Source: Eubacterium sp.
GTDB taxonomy: Bacteria > Bacillota > Clostridia > Lachnospirales > Lachnospiraceae
DNA length: 53,522 nt
NCBI GenBank assembly: GCA_003486385.1
Contig: DNFT01000006.1
Span: 1-53,522, forward strand
Direction of reading: 5' to 3'
Shown here one piece after another: positions 24,959 to 34,100 of this stretch. The notes under the pieces are model-generated. The model saw only the letters and a program-made list of their open reading frames with translations, searched no databases and had not been told where the DNA came from. The translations under genes were made by a program, and so were the position numbers. Every line of letters begins with the position of its first letter. Position 1 is the stretch's first letter.

Positions 24959-25465
24959 CTAGCGCTTCTGTGCTAAAACCAGTGTCATGCTTCTGCCTTC
25001 TACCTTGGCGGGTTTCTCAACAACTGCTACTTCCTCAAGCATCTTAGCGAAGTCATCAAGAATATGCTTGCTGCTCGCCATATGAGCCATCTCACGACCT
25101 CTGAACCTTAAGGTTACCTTAACCTTATTGCCCTTCTCTAAGAACTTCTTGGCTGCACTAACCTTGGTGTTAAGATCATTGTCCTCGATGTTCGGAGATA
25201 AACGAACCTCCTTAATCTCGATAACCTTCTGCTTCTTCTTGGCTTCCTTTTCTTTTCTTGCAAGCTCATACTTGTACTTGCCGTAATCGATAATCTTACA
25301 TACCGGCGGCTTAGCTGTAGGAGCTATCTTCACAAGATCAAGCTCTGCCTCCTGAGCCAGCTTATATGCTTCCTTGGCAGACATGATGCCAATAAGTTCG
25401 CCATTTTCACCAATCAGACGTACTTCTCTGTCTCTGATCTGTTCGTTAATCATTAAGTCGCTAAT
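24959..25465 (-). CDS. infC: Translation initiation factor IF-3 with AUU start
   Basis: IF-3 keeps the 30S subunit free and checks the start codon. The N-domain contains INEQIRDREVRLI and the C-domain RLSPNIEDNDL and VTLRFRGREMAH. I place the start at ATT (25463-25465), four codons before the first ATG. GGAGGTG lies 7 bases before ATT, a proper distance, but 19 bases before the ATG. AUU starts are a known feature of infC and let IF-3 repress its own synthesis. The protein is then 168 residues. Confidence 0.93.
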   Translation of the reverse strand: MSDLMINEQIRDREVRLIGENGELIGIMSAKEAYKLAQEAELDLVKIAPTAKPPVCKIIDYGKYKYELARKEKEAKKKQKVIEIKEVRLSPNIEDNDLNTKVSAAKKFLEKGNKVKVTLRFRGREMAHMASSKHILDDFAKMLEEVAVVEKPAKVEGRSMTLVLAQKR

Positions 25466-25492
25466 TGTAGTGCACCTCCATCATATTTTCGC

Positions 25493-25522
25493 AAAAAAAA
25501 TGCAGATAGAAAACCATCCGCA
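25493..25522 (-). promoter_or_regulatory. Attenuator of the infC operon (L20-leader type)
   Basis: In the leader, TGCGGATGG pairs with CTATCTGCA around a TTTT loop and is followed by eight T, an intrinsic terminator 28 bases before infC. An upstream TATCCGC (near 25607-25613) can pair with GCGGATG of the 5' arm and act as antiterminator. This matches L20-controlled leaders of Firmicutes. The leader spans 25466 to about 25634. Confidence 0.75.
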
Positions 25523-25640
25523 TACTCAACGCTTAAGGGCACACCAGTCAGCAGCCCGTCAAAGCTTGGAATATTAACCCGAGTCACATATATGTGCTGA
25601 GGTGAGAGCGGATACTCTTCTTTATTTTCACAACAGTGGT

Positions 25641-25669
25641 ATATTAACACACCCTCTTTGTAATGTCAA
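25641..25669 (-). promoter_or_regulatory. Promoter of infC-rpmI-rplT
   Basis: TTGACA (25664-25669), a 17-base spacer and TAATAT (25641-25646) on the minus strand, giving a leader of about 170 bases before infC. Confidence 0.75.
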
Positions 25670-25741
25670 TATATTTTTTACTTTATTTTACCGGAAAATA
25701 CTTGCGGCTTCACACCTGATTCCCCCGACATCCCCCGGACA

Positions 25742-25792
25742 GCAAAAAACGGCTTCACGCATGCTCTCTAATACAGCCATGCGTAAAGCCAT
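25742..25792 (-). terminator. Intrinsic terminator after the AAA-ATPase gene
   Basis: On the minus strand GGCTTTACGCATG pairs with CATGCGTGAAGCC and is followed by GTTTTTTG. Confidence 0.85.
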
Positions 25793-25805
25793 TACCGATA
25801 TCCTG

Positions 25806-27503
25806 CTATTCCGCTATCAGCACCTTTTTCCCTTCGAATGCGAATCCATAGTGCCTAATTCTGTCCTTTTCTATGCCTCTTGCTATAAGCTCCGCGTCAT
25901 AGTTCTTCTCCTCTATCTGCCTGAGTGCAGACTGTGCAGTGTCCTCAAGTGTGCTTTCATCATAGGAATCATACACTTTGAATTCCAGTATAATTGCATT
26001 GTATTTTCTGTCATCACTCTTCGGCACAAGCATGACATCATATCTTCCGTATCCGCTCTCACGGTTGGATTTTATCTCATATATGTCGCGCAGTTCAACC
26101 AGCAGTCCCAGCACAAAGCCATGAAAGAAGCGCTCCGGCTGTGTCCTCTCCGACGGCTGTGTCCCCACGTCAAAATAGCTGAATGTTGACAACGCAACAT
26201 CATTCATGTATATATTCATTTCGCGCAGCCTGCCCTTAAGCAGCGCCTGCACAAATTCGCCATAGTTGGAGCTGTCACTGTCAAACCACCCCTTGAACAT
26301 ATTGGAGAACATGCTCACCGTCTCAAGATTGGTTATCGACAGATGATACCAAGGCTCCAACAGCTCACCCTTATACTCAACCTTATCGGGCTTTAAGTAG
26401 CCGCTTGCCATAAGAAGGCTCCATATAGCATTCTTATTTTTCCCCAACTGGCTGAACACTATCTGCTCATCAAAGTTCACAACTATCTCTCTGCCGCTTA
26501 TCAAGTCCTCCATCATCTGCTTGATATCCGGCGGCGCTGTCTGTATGAGCCGGCTCACAAGACCATTGGAGCTTGTCGATGCCCAGTACGGTCTTAACTT
26601 TTTCTCTTTAAGGAAGTTGGTGATTGACCATGGGTTATATATGTCCCTGTGTTCCCCGAAAACAAACCCGTCATACCATCTCTTCACATCGTCCCTGCGC
26701 TCTCCAAGCCCCATATCATCAAGTGACTTAAAGACCTCCTCCTGTGTAAAACCGAAGGCTGTGCTGTACCTGTCGGAGGTCGTTGTCACGACCGCAAGAT
26801 TGTTAAGGTCCGAAAATATTGATTCCTTGGAAACCCTTGTTATGCCCGTCATCACGGCACGCTCAAGGTATGGGTTCGTCTTGAATGTCGCATTAAAAAG
26901 ACTTCTCATAAATGCCGTAAACTTATCCCAGTAGCCATGAATGTACGCTTCCTGCATGGGAGTGTCGTATTCATCCAGTATCACAATCACCTTTTTCTTA
27001 TAATATCTGCTCAGATAACTGCACAAATCCTGAATTGCACTCTGGGCAGCTGTGTCCTCCATATCAGGCGTTATTCCCACAAACTGTTCACGCTCCACTG
27101 CCATAAGACCTTCCCAGGAACCAAGCCATGCATACTGCTGATAGATATTAAATATTATCTTCTTAATTTTCCACAATGCTCCTTGTAAATCATTCTGCTT
27201 CACATCCGCAAAGCTCAAAAATATCACAGGATATGTCCCCTGTAACTGCCTGTACTTCTCATCCTCCCACACAGACAAGCCTTCAAATAAATCACCGCGA
27301 TTGGCATACTGATTTGAAAAGAAACAGTTGAGCATGCTCATATTGAGTGTCTTTCCGAAACGGCGCGGGCGGGTTATCAGCGTAACAGCATCGCCGGAAC
27401 TCCACCACTCCTTTATCAGACCTGTCTTGTCGATATAAAAATATTTATTTTCCCTTATATCATCAAAACCCTGATTACCTATACTTACAGTATTATATCC
27501 CAT
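25806..27503 (-). CDS. AAA-ATPase-like / PD-(D/E)XK family protein
   Basis: This 565-residue protein begins with the AAA-ATPase_like domain (PF09820 type): FYIDKTGLIKEWW, the Walker A-like RPRRFGKTLNMSML near residue 45, and VIVILDEYDTPMQ as Walker B near 170. The C-terminus carries a PD-(D/E)XK_9-type nuclease domain, with YGRYDVMLVP and AIILEFKV giving the D...E-x-K residues. Such genes are abundant and often multicopy in gut Clostridia and Bacteroidetes. Their role is unknown, with mobile-element or defence links proposed. ATG at 27503 is preferred to the GTG at 27509, although GGAGG spacing suits either. Confidence 0.85.
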   Translation of the reverse strand: MGYNTVSIGNQGFDDIRENKYFYIDKTGLIKEWWSSGDAVTLITRPRRFGKTLNMSMLNCFFSNQYANRGDLFEGLSVWEDEKYRQLQGTYPVIFLSFADVKQNDLQGALWKIKKIIFNIYQQYAWLGSWEGLMAVEREQFVGITPDMEDTAAQSAIQDLCSYLSRYYKKKVIVILDEYDTPMQEAYIHGYWDKFTAFMRSLFNATFKTNPYLERAVMTGITRVSKESIFSDLNNLAVVTTTSDRYSTAFGFTQEEVFKSLDDMGLGERRDDVKRWYDGFVFGEHRDIYNPWSITNFLKEKKLRPYWASTSSNGLVSRLIQTAPPDIKQMMEDLISGREIVVNFDEQIVFSQLGKNKNAIWSLLMASGYLKPDKVEYKGELLEPWYHLSITNLETVSMFSNMFKGWFDSDSSNYGEFVQALLKGRLREMNIYMNDVALSTFSYFDVGTQPSERTQPERFFHGFVLGLLVELRDIYEIKSNRESGYGRYDVMLVPKSDDRKYNAIILEFKVYDSYDESTLEDTAQSALRQIEEKNYDAELIARGIEKDRIRHYGFAFEGKKVLIAE

Positions 27504-27685
27504 AACCACATGCCCTCCATATATGATATATCATATATCATATGTCAATGATATTCTCAATCCGCTTCCTGCCCATCGTGCACCATATTCAATATGTTAT
27601 CACAATGTATCATCTTTAGCAACATAATATACAGGTAATATTTTGTTTCAATATAGTTCCAAAAAATGATTTTTCAACAATCCTG

Positions 27686-28525
27686 TCATATTCGTCTGCT
27701 TTTTGTCACCAATTTCTTTATCCTGAAAGTAACTTTTACCTTATCCGAATCAAGTAGTAAAAAATCAATCTTGCCATTATTATTTTTGACTATTTCATAT
27801 ATATTCAGCAAACCATATCCATGTCCGTCTTTATTATTTTCAGGTATCAAATCTTCAAATCCGGAACATTCTGTCGTTTTTATGGTATTAATAAACTCTC
27901 CGTAAATCTCAGTATCGGAACAGTTAAGAAATATACTTATATAAGGTTTTTCACTCAACATTGCCGCCGCAATCGCATTATCCAATAAATTTACCAACAG
28001 ACAATATAATTCAACATCATCAACACCATCTATTTTTCCACAGACAAAACATTTTACATCAACACCATTTGATTGACAGAACTCAATCTTTGAATTCAAA
28101 AGTGAGTTTATCACGGAATGATTAGAATATAACCGATACGAAAAATATGTGCTGCATTTTTCTTCCAGTTTACATACATATTCCCTGGCTTCATCGTACC
28201 GGTTATTTTCTATTAAGTCCTTGATAAGTCTTACATTCTTTTTTAAATCATGATTTCGTTTTTCTGTTTCTAAGTTTCTTTGTTCTATTGCTTCAACATT
28301 CTCCCTTTGATTTTCCAAATCTTTTAAATATACTGCTGCTTTTTGTTTTTCTGTTATAATACTGCTTTCATATTCATCAGCAATATACATTGCAATGTCT
28401 ATAAAGATAATTACAACAACCAATAAACTGGGTAAAATCTCATAATTTGTACCGGAAACAAGCAGATAATATATAAATATAAATGAAAACATATAAAATA
28501 ATATATTTAAGTATTTCTTAATCAT
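27686..28525 (-). CDS. GHKL sensor histidine kinase (AgrC/ComD type)
   Basis: This 279-residue protein has two N-terminal hydrophobic segments (about 5-27 and 33-50), fewer than full AgrC, then a coiled-coil helix with RNHDLKKN carrying the phosphorylated His. The GHKL ATPase has an N-box LLVNLLDNAIAAA and a G-box GHGYGLLNIYEIV. It should phosphorylate the LytTR regulator encoded just upstream. The start at 28525 has GAGG 6 bases before it and overlaps the regulator's stop by 8 bases. The signal is unknown. Confidence 0.88.
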   Translation of the reverse strand: MIKKYLNILFYMFSFIFIYYLLVSGTNYEILPSLLVVVIIFIDIAMYIADEYESSIITEKQKAAVYLKDLENQRENVEAIEQRNLETEKRNHDLKKNVRLIKDLIENNRYDEAREYVCKLEEKCSTYFSYRLYSNHSVINSLLNSKIEFCQSNGVDVKCFVCGKIDGVDDVELYCLLVNLLDNAIAAAMLSEKPYISIFLNCSDTEIYGEFINTIKTTECSGFEDLIPENNKDGHGYGLLNIYEIVKNNNGKIDFLLLDSDKVKVTFRIKKLVTKSRRI

Positions 28526-29243
28526 GTCTTTCCTCATTAAATTTCTTAAATCTGTTTTTTACCTCTGTCACATTTCTTGATGATATGTAAAACCTTCTGC
28601 CATTCTTCATGACAATCATATCTTTTGACATATCCTTTATATAATTAAGATTTATTAACGTATTTCTGCTTATCTTTATAAAATCATACTTATTCAATTC
28701 ATTTTCTATCTTTTTCAGCGTATACCTCACTGTAAGCTCCGTATCGTCATAATAATACACCGTCATATCATGAACAAATATTTCAAAGGCAATTATTTCA
28801 CTTAATTTTAAAGTATACTTAGTTGTTCCGCTTGTAATTTCAATTACTTTTAGCTTTTTCTCCAGCACCCTGTTAACTTCCCGTAAAACAGTTTCCAAGT
28901 CGGTTTCTAAACTCTGTTTTCTTACAAAGCCTAACGGCTGACCAACAAAAGCATCAAAAACATAATAATCATAATTGGTTATATAAACAACCTGTGGTGA
29001 ATATCCCTCTTTAAGCAGCTCCCTTATTATATCAAATCCGATATTCTCCCCAACCTCAATATCCATAAATACAAGGTCCGGTTTTACCTTCCTATACGTT
29101 TTAAGCATATCTTCTTTATTGCCGGAATACAGAAAATCAGACTTATTAAAATACATATTTTTGCATAAATAGTCTCTTAATATCTCAAAAAAATATTTGT
29201 CATCGTCACAAACCAAAATACTTAACATCATGTCATTTTTCAT
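28518..29243 (-). CDS. LytTR-family response regulator (AgrA/ComE type)
   Basis: The receiver domain (about 1-125) has ILVCDDDKYFF at the start, the phospho-acceptor Asp in LVFMDIEVG and a conserved Lys in FVRKQSLE. The C-terminal LytTR DNA-binding domain (about 135-240) includes YTLKLSEIIAFEI, FIKISRNTLINLNYI and GRRFYISSR. It presumably activates genes in response to the partner kinase. Start choice is uncertain: 29243 gives a normal receiver N-terminus, while a TTG at 29273 abuts the upstream stop. The three genes from 30152 to 27686 form one operon. Confidence 0.87.
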   Translation of the reverse strand: MKNDMMLSILVCDDDKYFFEILRDYLCKNMYFNKSDFLYSGNKEDMLKTYRKVKPDLVFMDIEVGENIGFDIIRELLKEGYSPQVVYITNYDYYVFDAFVGQPLGFVRKQSLETDLETVLREVNRVLEKKLKVIEITSGTTKYTLKLSEIIAFEIFVHDMTVYYYDDTELTVRYTLKKIENELNKYDFIKISRNTLINLNYIKDMSKDMIVMKNGRRFYISSRNVTEVKNRFKKFNEERHD

Positions 29244-29273
29244 TCCGGTATACATCCCTTTTACACCATACAA

Positions 29274-30152
29274 TCATATTCTTTTCTTCGCAATGTTCAA
29301 AACGCTTCCTTTAATGTCCAGTGCAGCTCCCAACAGTAATAACTGACAGACAGAATAGACTGTATTTTCTTTGAAAAACGGAATCTCATAAACAGAGCCT
29401 CTTAAAATGCCCAAGTTAACCAATAAAAAACATACACTTTGTATAATCATTATTGCCGTGGCTATCAGAGATACCTCGTTATTTCTTTTATAATTTTTAT
29501 ATAACAGAACTGCCAATACCCCGACAATCAAAATAAAAACAAAGAGTACATTCAAAAGCCCATATTGTGTTATCTTTTCTGCAATAAAATACTGCCGCAA
29601 ATTTTTGCCGGGTAAATAAAGCAGGGCATCAAGGTATTGTTGCGAGTCAGCCGAGGCTTTAAAACATTTGGCATTCTTTATAATATTCATAACCAAGCAC
29701 TGCTCATAATTCCTTCCGTTAACAGCATTAACCAGTTCCCGTACTGCTCCGGCAAGCGTCAATATACTCAACATTATATATCCTGATACTGCCAATATAA
29801 ATTCTTTCATTTCAGTCTTTTTAAAAACAATTAAATTTATAAAAATTCCCATTAAAGAATATACAATCAACATATCAAATTGTTTGAAACGAAGATACAC
29901 GCTCTGATAAAGATACATACTCATAGGAACTGTACAGAGCCAATTCAATGCAGTCGCACTTGTTATATTGTCCACATATTTTAGTGCATAGTAAATTGCA
30001 AAAGGCATAAACATAACAACGTAAACACTATAATCCGTATTCAAATAAATATATTCACGCCTGATATATATTATCTTAAATACGAGCAGCACGACTATCA
30101 TTGCAAAAATGAGGAGCATATACATCTTCTTGTTTTGATTATTTATTTTCAT
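29274..30152 (-). CDS. Polytopic membrane protein, weakly FtsW/RodA-like
   Basis: This 292-residue protein has about eight hydrophobic segments. Near the C-terminus, CFLLVNLGILRGSVYEIPFF then VCQLLLLGAALDI resembles the last helices of FtsW/RodA/SpoVE proteins (NLG...P...PF...G). It is shorter than those enzymes (about 370-400 residues), and the usual catalytic Asp loop is not identifiable. It is the first gene of the kinase-regulator operon, so it could sense, export or modify the signal. A GAAAGGA site precedes the ATG. Confidence 0.6.
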   Translation of the reverse strand: MKINNQNKKMYMLLIFAMIVVLLVFKIIYIRREYIYLNTDYSVYVVMFMPFAIYYALKYVDNITSATALNWLCTVPMSMYLYQSVYLRFKQFDMLIVYSLMGIFINLIVFKKTEMKEFILAVSGYIMLSILTLAGAVRELVNAVNGRNYEQCLVMNIIKNAKCFKASADSQQYLDALLYLPGKNLRQYFIAEKITQYGLLNVLFVFILIVGVLAVLLYKNYKRNNEVSLIATAIMIIQSVCFLLVNLGILRGSVYEIPFFKENTVYSVCQLLLLGAALDIKGSVLNIAKKRI

Positions 30153-30282
30153 TTCGACTCATTCCTTTCTTGTTATATACATACACATATCTGTTCGTCA
30201 ATAAAATTATATCCGATGGCCTGCAAAAAACAATGCTCCCGTCATGAACGGGATACTTTTGACACGAAAGCTGATTTGGCAT
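30139..30282 (-). CDS. Small ORF (47 aa) at the head of the kinase operon
   Basis: The frame starts with ATG at 30282 and ends at 30139, overlapping the membrane-protein start by 14 bases. The peptide contains two Cys (LSCQKYPVHDG and SIVFCRPSD) and a hydrophobic C-half. The ribosome site (CAGGG) is weak, and a TATAAT box (about 30207-30212) falls inside the frame, which argues against translation. It is listed because a small peptide signal would be expected beside this type of kinase. Low confidence. Confidence 0.25.
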   Translation of the reverse strand: MPNQLSCQKYPVHDGSIVFCRPSDIILLTNRYVYVYNKKGMSRNENK

Positions 30283-30306
30283 GATATATTGCCCTGAAAG
30301 GAACTT

Positions 30307-30346
30307 AAAAAAACAAAAGACCTGTAACGTAAAACGTGTCAGGTCT
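30307..30346 (-). terminator. Intrinsic terminator of lepB
   Basis: On the minus strand AGACCTGACACGT pairs with ACGTTACAGGTCT (one mismatch) and is followed by TTTGTTTTTTT, 17 bases after the lepB stop. Confidence 0.85.
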
Positions 30347-30362
30347 AAACAAAAAGTATAAG

Positions 30363-30887
30363 CTATTCTATAATCTTAAATCCATTATTATATCTGAACA
30401 ATGCCTTGGCAATTATCTGCTTCTTCGTGACGTAGGTATTCTTCCAGTATCTTGAATCCTTAGAGTTATCCCTGTTGTCCCCCAGCACGAAATAGCAGTC
30501 CGCCGGAATGAGATAAGGTCCGAAATCCTGCCTGCTCACGCCATGGGCGTAAGGCTCCTCAAGCGGCACCTCACTGCCGTTGATATACACAAGTCCATCC
30601 TTTATTATGACCATCTCCCCCGGAAGTCCTATAACTCTCTTGATGAGAAGCTTATCGCCGTCATCCGGGTACTCAAATATGATCACATCGCCTCTCTCCG
30701 GCTTGGAAAATATATAGCTAAGCCTGAAGCCGATAAGCTTATCGCCCTTCTCAAAGGTGGTGCTCATCGACTCAGACGTAATGTCCGCATTTATGATAAC
30801 AAATTTATTGAGGAGCACGGCAATCACAACGCCGGCTACGATTATCCTGAGATATCCGAATATCTCTTTTTTAACACTTTTTTTCAT
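30363..30887 (-). CDS. lepB: Signal peptidase I
   Basis: This 174-residue type I signal peptidase removes signal peptides from exported proteins on the outer face of the membrane. A single N-terminal anchor (about 9-30) is followed by the catalytic Ser in SESMSTTF, the catalytic Lys in LLIKRVIGLPGE and the box GDNRDNSKDSRYW. The length fits the Gram-positive SipS/SipT class. ATG at 30887 is preferred, with GAGAT upstream; the longer frame would start at a TTG. It is separated from purL by a strong hairpin. Confidence 0.95.
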   Translation of the reverse strand: MKKSVKKEIFGYLRIIVAGVVIAVLLNKFVIINADITSESMSTTFEKGDKLIGFRLSYIFSKPERGDVIIFEYPDDGDKLLIKRVIGLPGEMVIIKDGLVYINGSEVPLEEPYAHGVSRQDFGPYLIPADCYFVLGDNRDNSKDSRYWKNTYVTKKQIIAKALFRYNNGFKIIE

Positions 30888-30963
30888 ACTGATCTCAATC
30901 TCCAATGCTGCTGTCCACAGGCAGCATACATAATCGCCAAAACACGCTTAGCAGCACCTGTCA

Positions 30964-30999
30964 CCTCCGCCACCGGATATAAATTACCGGTGGCGGAGG
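30964..30999. repeat. Perfect 13-bp-stem hairpin
   Basis: CCTCCGCCACCGG and its exact complement flank a 10-base AT loop. No T-run follows on either strand, so it is not a standard terminator. A second, partial palindrome (GGTGACCGGCACC) lies at about 31082-31094. Both sit between purL and lepB. Confidence 0.7.
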
Positions 31000-31109
31000 C
31001 GGCTGATGTTGCTATGCAGGTTCTGACCTTACATTCAATTATATAACTATTTTTTAATACTATAACTATATCCGCACCTGTCGGTGACCGGCACCAACAG
31101 TGCAAGGTA

Positions 31110-34100
31110 TTACAGGAAGTACTTCACTCCGGACTCGAATATCTTCATATCCTGCTCGCCGTAGATATTGATAGCCACCGAATCGCCGCGGCGCTCAGAG
31201 TGAGCCATCTTACCAAGGATTCTTCCGTCAGGGCTTGTGATACCCTCAATTGCCATGTATGAACCGTTAGGATTCCACTCCTCATCCATTGTAGGTATTC
31301 CTGTGTTCACATCGACATACTGTGTTGCAACCTGTCCGTTCTCAAAGAGCTTCTTAAGCCACTCATCATTGGCTACGAAACGGCCCTCACCGTGTGAAGC
31401 AGGGTTACAGTATACTCCGCCAAGCTGTGCTCCTGCAAGCCATGGGGACTTATTGGTGACAACCTTTGTATAAACCATCTTAGATACGTGGCGTCCGATT
31501 GTGTTCATGGTAAGTGTAGGTGAATCAGGTGTCTGCATTCTGATTTCACCGTAAGGTACAAGACCGAGCTTTATGAGAGCCTGGAAACCGTTACATATAC
31601 CGAGCACAAGACCGTCTCTCTCATTTATAAGCTTGTTGATTTCCTCTGTAATCGCCGCATTTCTGAAGGCTGTCGCAAAGAACTTAGCCGAACCGTCCGG
31701 CTCATCACCTGCGCTGAAGCCGCCAGGGAACATGATAATCTGTGCTTTCTTAATCTCATCAGCGAACTCATGTGCCGAATCACGGATATCCTCGGCTGAA
31801 AGGTTCTTGAATACCTTAGTTACCACGTCTGCACCTGCGCGCTCGAATGCCTTGGTGCTGTCATACTCACAGTTGGTTCCCGGGAATACAGGGATGAACA
31901 CTGTAGGTCTGGCAACCTTATTCCTGCATACATATACCTTATCTGTGCTGTATACAGGTGTGTCAAGCTCCTTGCCACCCTTTACGGCAACTGTAGGGAA
32001 TACCTTCTCAAGTGTAGCCTTCCATGAAGCAAGTGCTTCCTCAACACCAATCTTTACATCGGCGTACTCAAATGCAGCCTTGTCCGTAACCTCACCGATT
32101 ACAGTGCCGTCTGCAACACCGTTCTTGTCCGCTGCGACTTCCGCTACGATACAGCCGTACATCGGAGCGAAAAGCTTATCGGCGCTGACCGCTGAAGCAT
32201 CAAGCTTAACACCAAGCTTGTTACCGAATGCCATCTTGCTGACTGCCGCTGCGATTCCCTTGGCATCAAGTGTATATGCTGATACGATAACACCGTCTGC
32301 AATATCCTTGCTTATATCCGAATATAACTTCTTAACTGCCTCATAATCCGGAAGGTCATACTCATCCGTCCTGATTGTGTAGAGAACGACCTTGTTTCCT
32401 GCCTTCTTAAACTCAGGTGTGATGACATCCTGTGTCCTGGCAACGTCAACCGCAAACGATACAAGTGTGTTAGGAACATCCATATCGTTAAAGGTTCCGG
32501 ACATACTGTCCTTTCCTCCGATTGACGGAAGACCGAAGCCAAGCTGTGCATCATAAGCACCGAGAAGTGCCTTGAAAGGCTCACCCCAGCGTGAGGCATC
32601 CTCTGTCATTCTTCTGAAGTACTCCTGGAAGGTAAATCTTACCTTGGAGAAATCACCGCCTGCGCAGACAATCTTCGCAACAGACTCAAGCACTGCATAT
32701 ACCGCTCCATGATAAGCACTCCATGATGAGAGATATGGGTCGAAGCCGTAGCTCATCATTGTAACTGTATCGGTCTTACCCTTAAGAACAGGAAGCTTCG
32801 CAACCATAGTCTGAACCTCTGTAAGCTGATACTTACCGCCGTAAGGCATGAATACCGAGCCTGCACCGATTGAGCCGTCGAACATCTCGACAAGACCCTT
32901 CTGTGAACATACATTGAGGTCTGCAAGAGTCTCAAGCCACTTAGCACGTACCTCCTCCACAACAGGCGCGTTAAAGCAGCTTCCGTCCCTGGATGGGATA
33001 TTTACATGTACATCTGTCTCCTGATGAGCACCGTTAGTATCAAGGAAAGCTCTGCTGATATCAACAATCTTCTTTCCTCTCCAGTACATGACAAGTCTCT
33101 TCTCAGGTGTAACCTCAGCGACAGGAACAGCTTCAAGATTCTCCTCTGCCGCATAAGCAAGCATCTTATCTACATCCTTCCTGTCTACAACAACAGCCAT
33201 TCTCTCCTGTGACTCAGAAATTGCTATCTCAGTTCCGTCAAGACCTGCATACTTTTTCGGAACCTTGTCAAGGTTGATGTTAAGACCATCGGCAAGCTCA
33301 CCGATTGCAACAGAGACACCGCCTGCACCAAAGTCATTACATTTCTTAATAAGAAGGCTTACTTCGCTTCTTCTGAATAATCTCTGAATCTTACGCTCTG
33401 TAGGTGCATTACCCTTCTGGACCTCAGCTCCGCAGGTCTCAATGGAAGCCTCTGTGTGAACCTTGGATGAGCCTGTAGCACCGCCACAGCCGTCACGTCC
33501 TGTTCTTCCGCCGAGAAGAATGATGATATCGCCCGGATCCGATGTCTCACGGATGACATTCTTTCTCGGTGCGGCACCCATAACTGCACCGATTTCCATT
33601 CTCTTTGCAACATAATTAGGATGATAAATCTCCTTTACATAGCCTGTTGCAAGACCAATCTGGTTACCGTAGGAGCTGTAGCCGTTAGCTGCACCACGCA
33701 CAAGCTTCTTCTGCGGAAGCTTTCCCTTCATGGTCTCACTTACAGGGACGGTAGGATCTCCCGCACCTGTAACCCTCATAGCCTGATATACATAGGTTCT
33801 ACCTGAGAGCGGGTCACGGATTGCACCGCCAAGACAGGTTGCAGCACCACCGAACGGCTCTATCTCTGTAGGATGGTTATGTGTCTCATTCTTAAAGTTG
33901 ACAAGCCACTCCTCTGTTACTCCGTCTATTGTGACAGGAACCACGATGCTGCACGCATTTATCTCATCGGATACTTCCATATCCTCAAGCCTGCCCTCCT
34001 TCTTTAACTTGCGCATCGCAAGAAGTGCAATATCCATAAGACATACGAACTTGTCATCTCTGCCCTTGAAGATAACCTCTCTGTCAGCAAGGTAACGATT

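Noticed and set aside
25453..25650. 65-aa frame upstream of infC
   Set aside because: It lies entirely in the structured leader containing the attenuator; no ribosome site.
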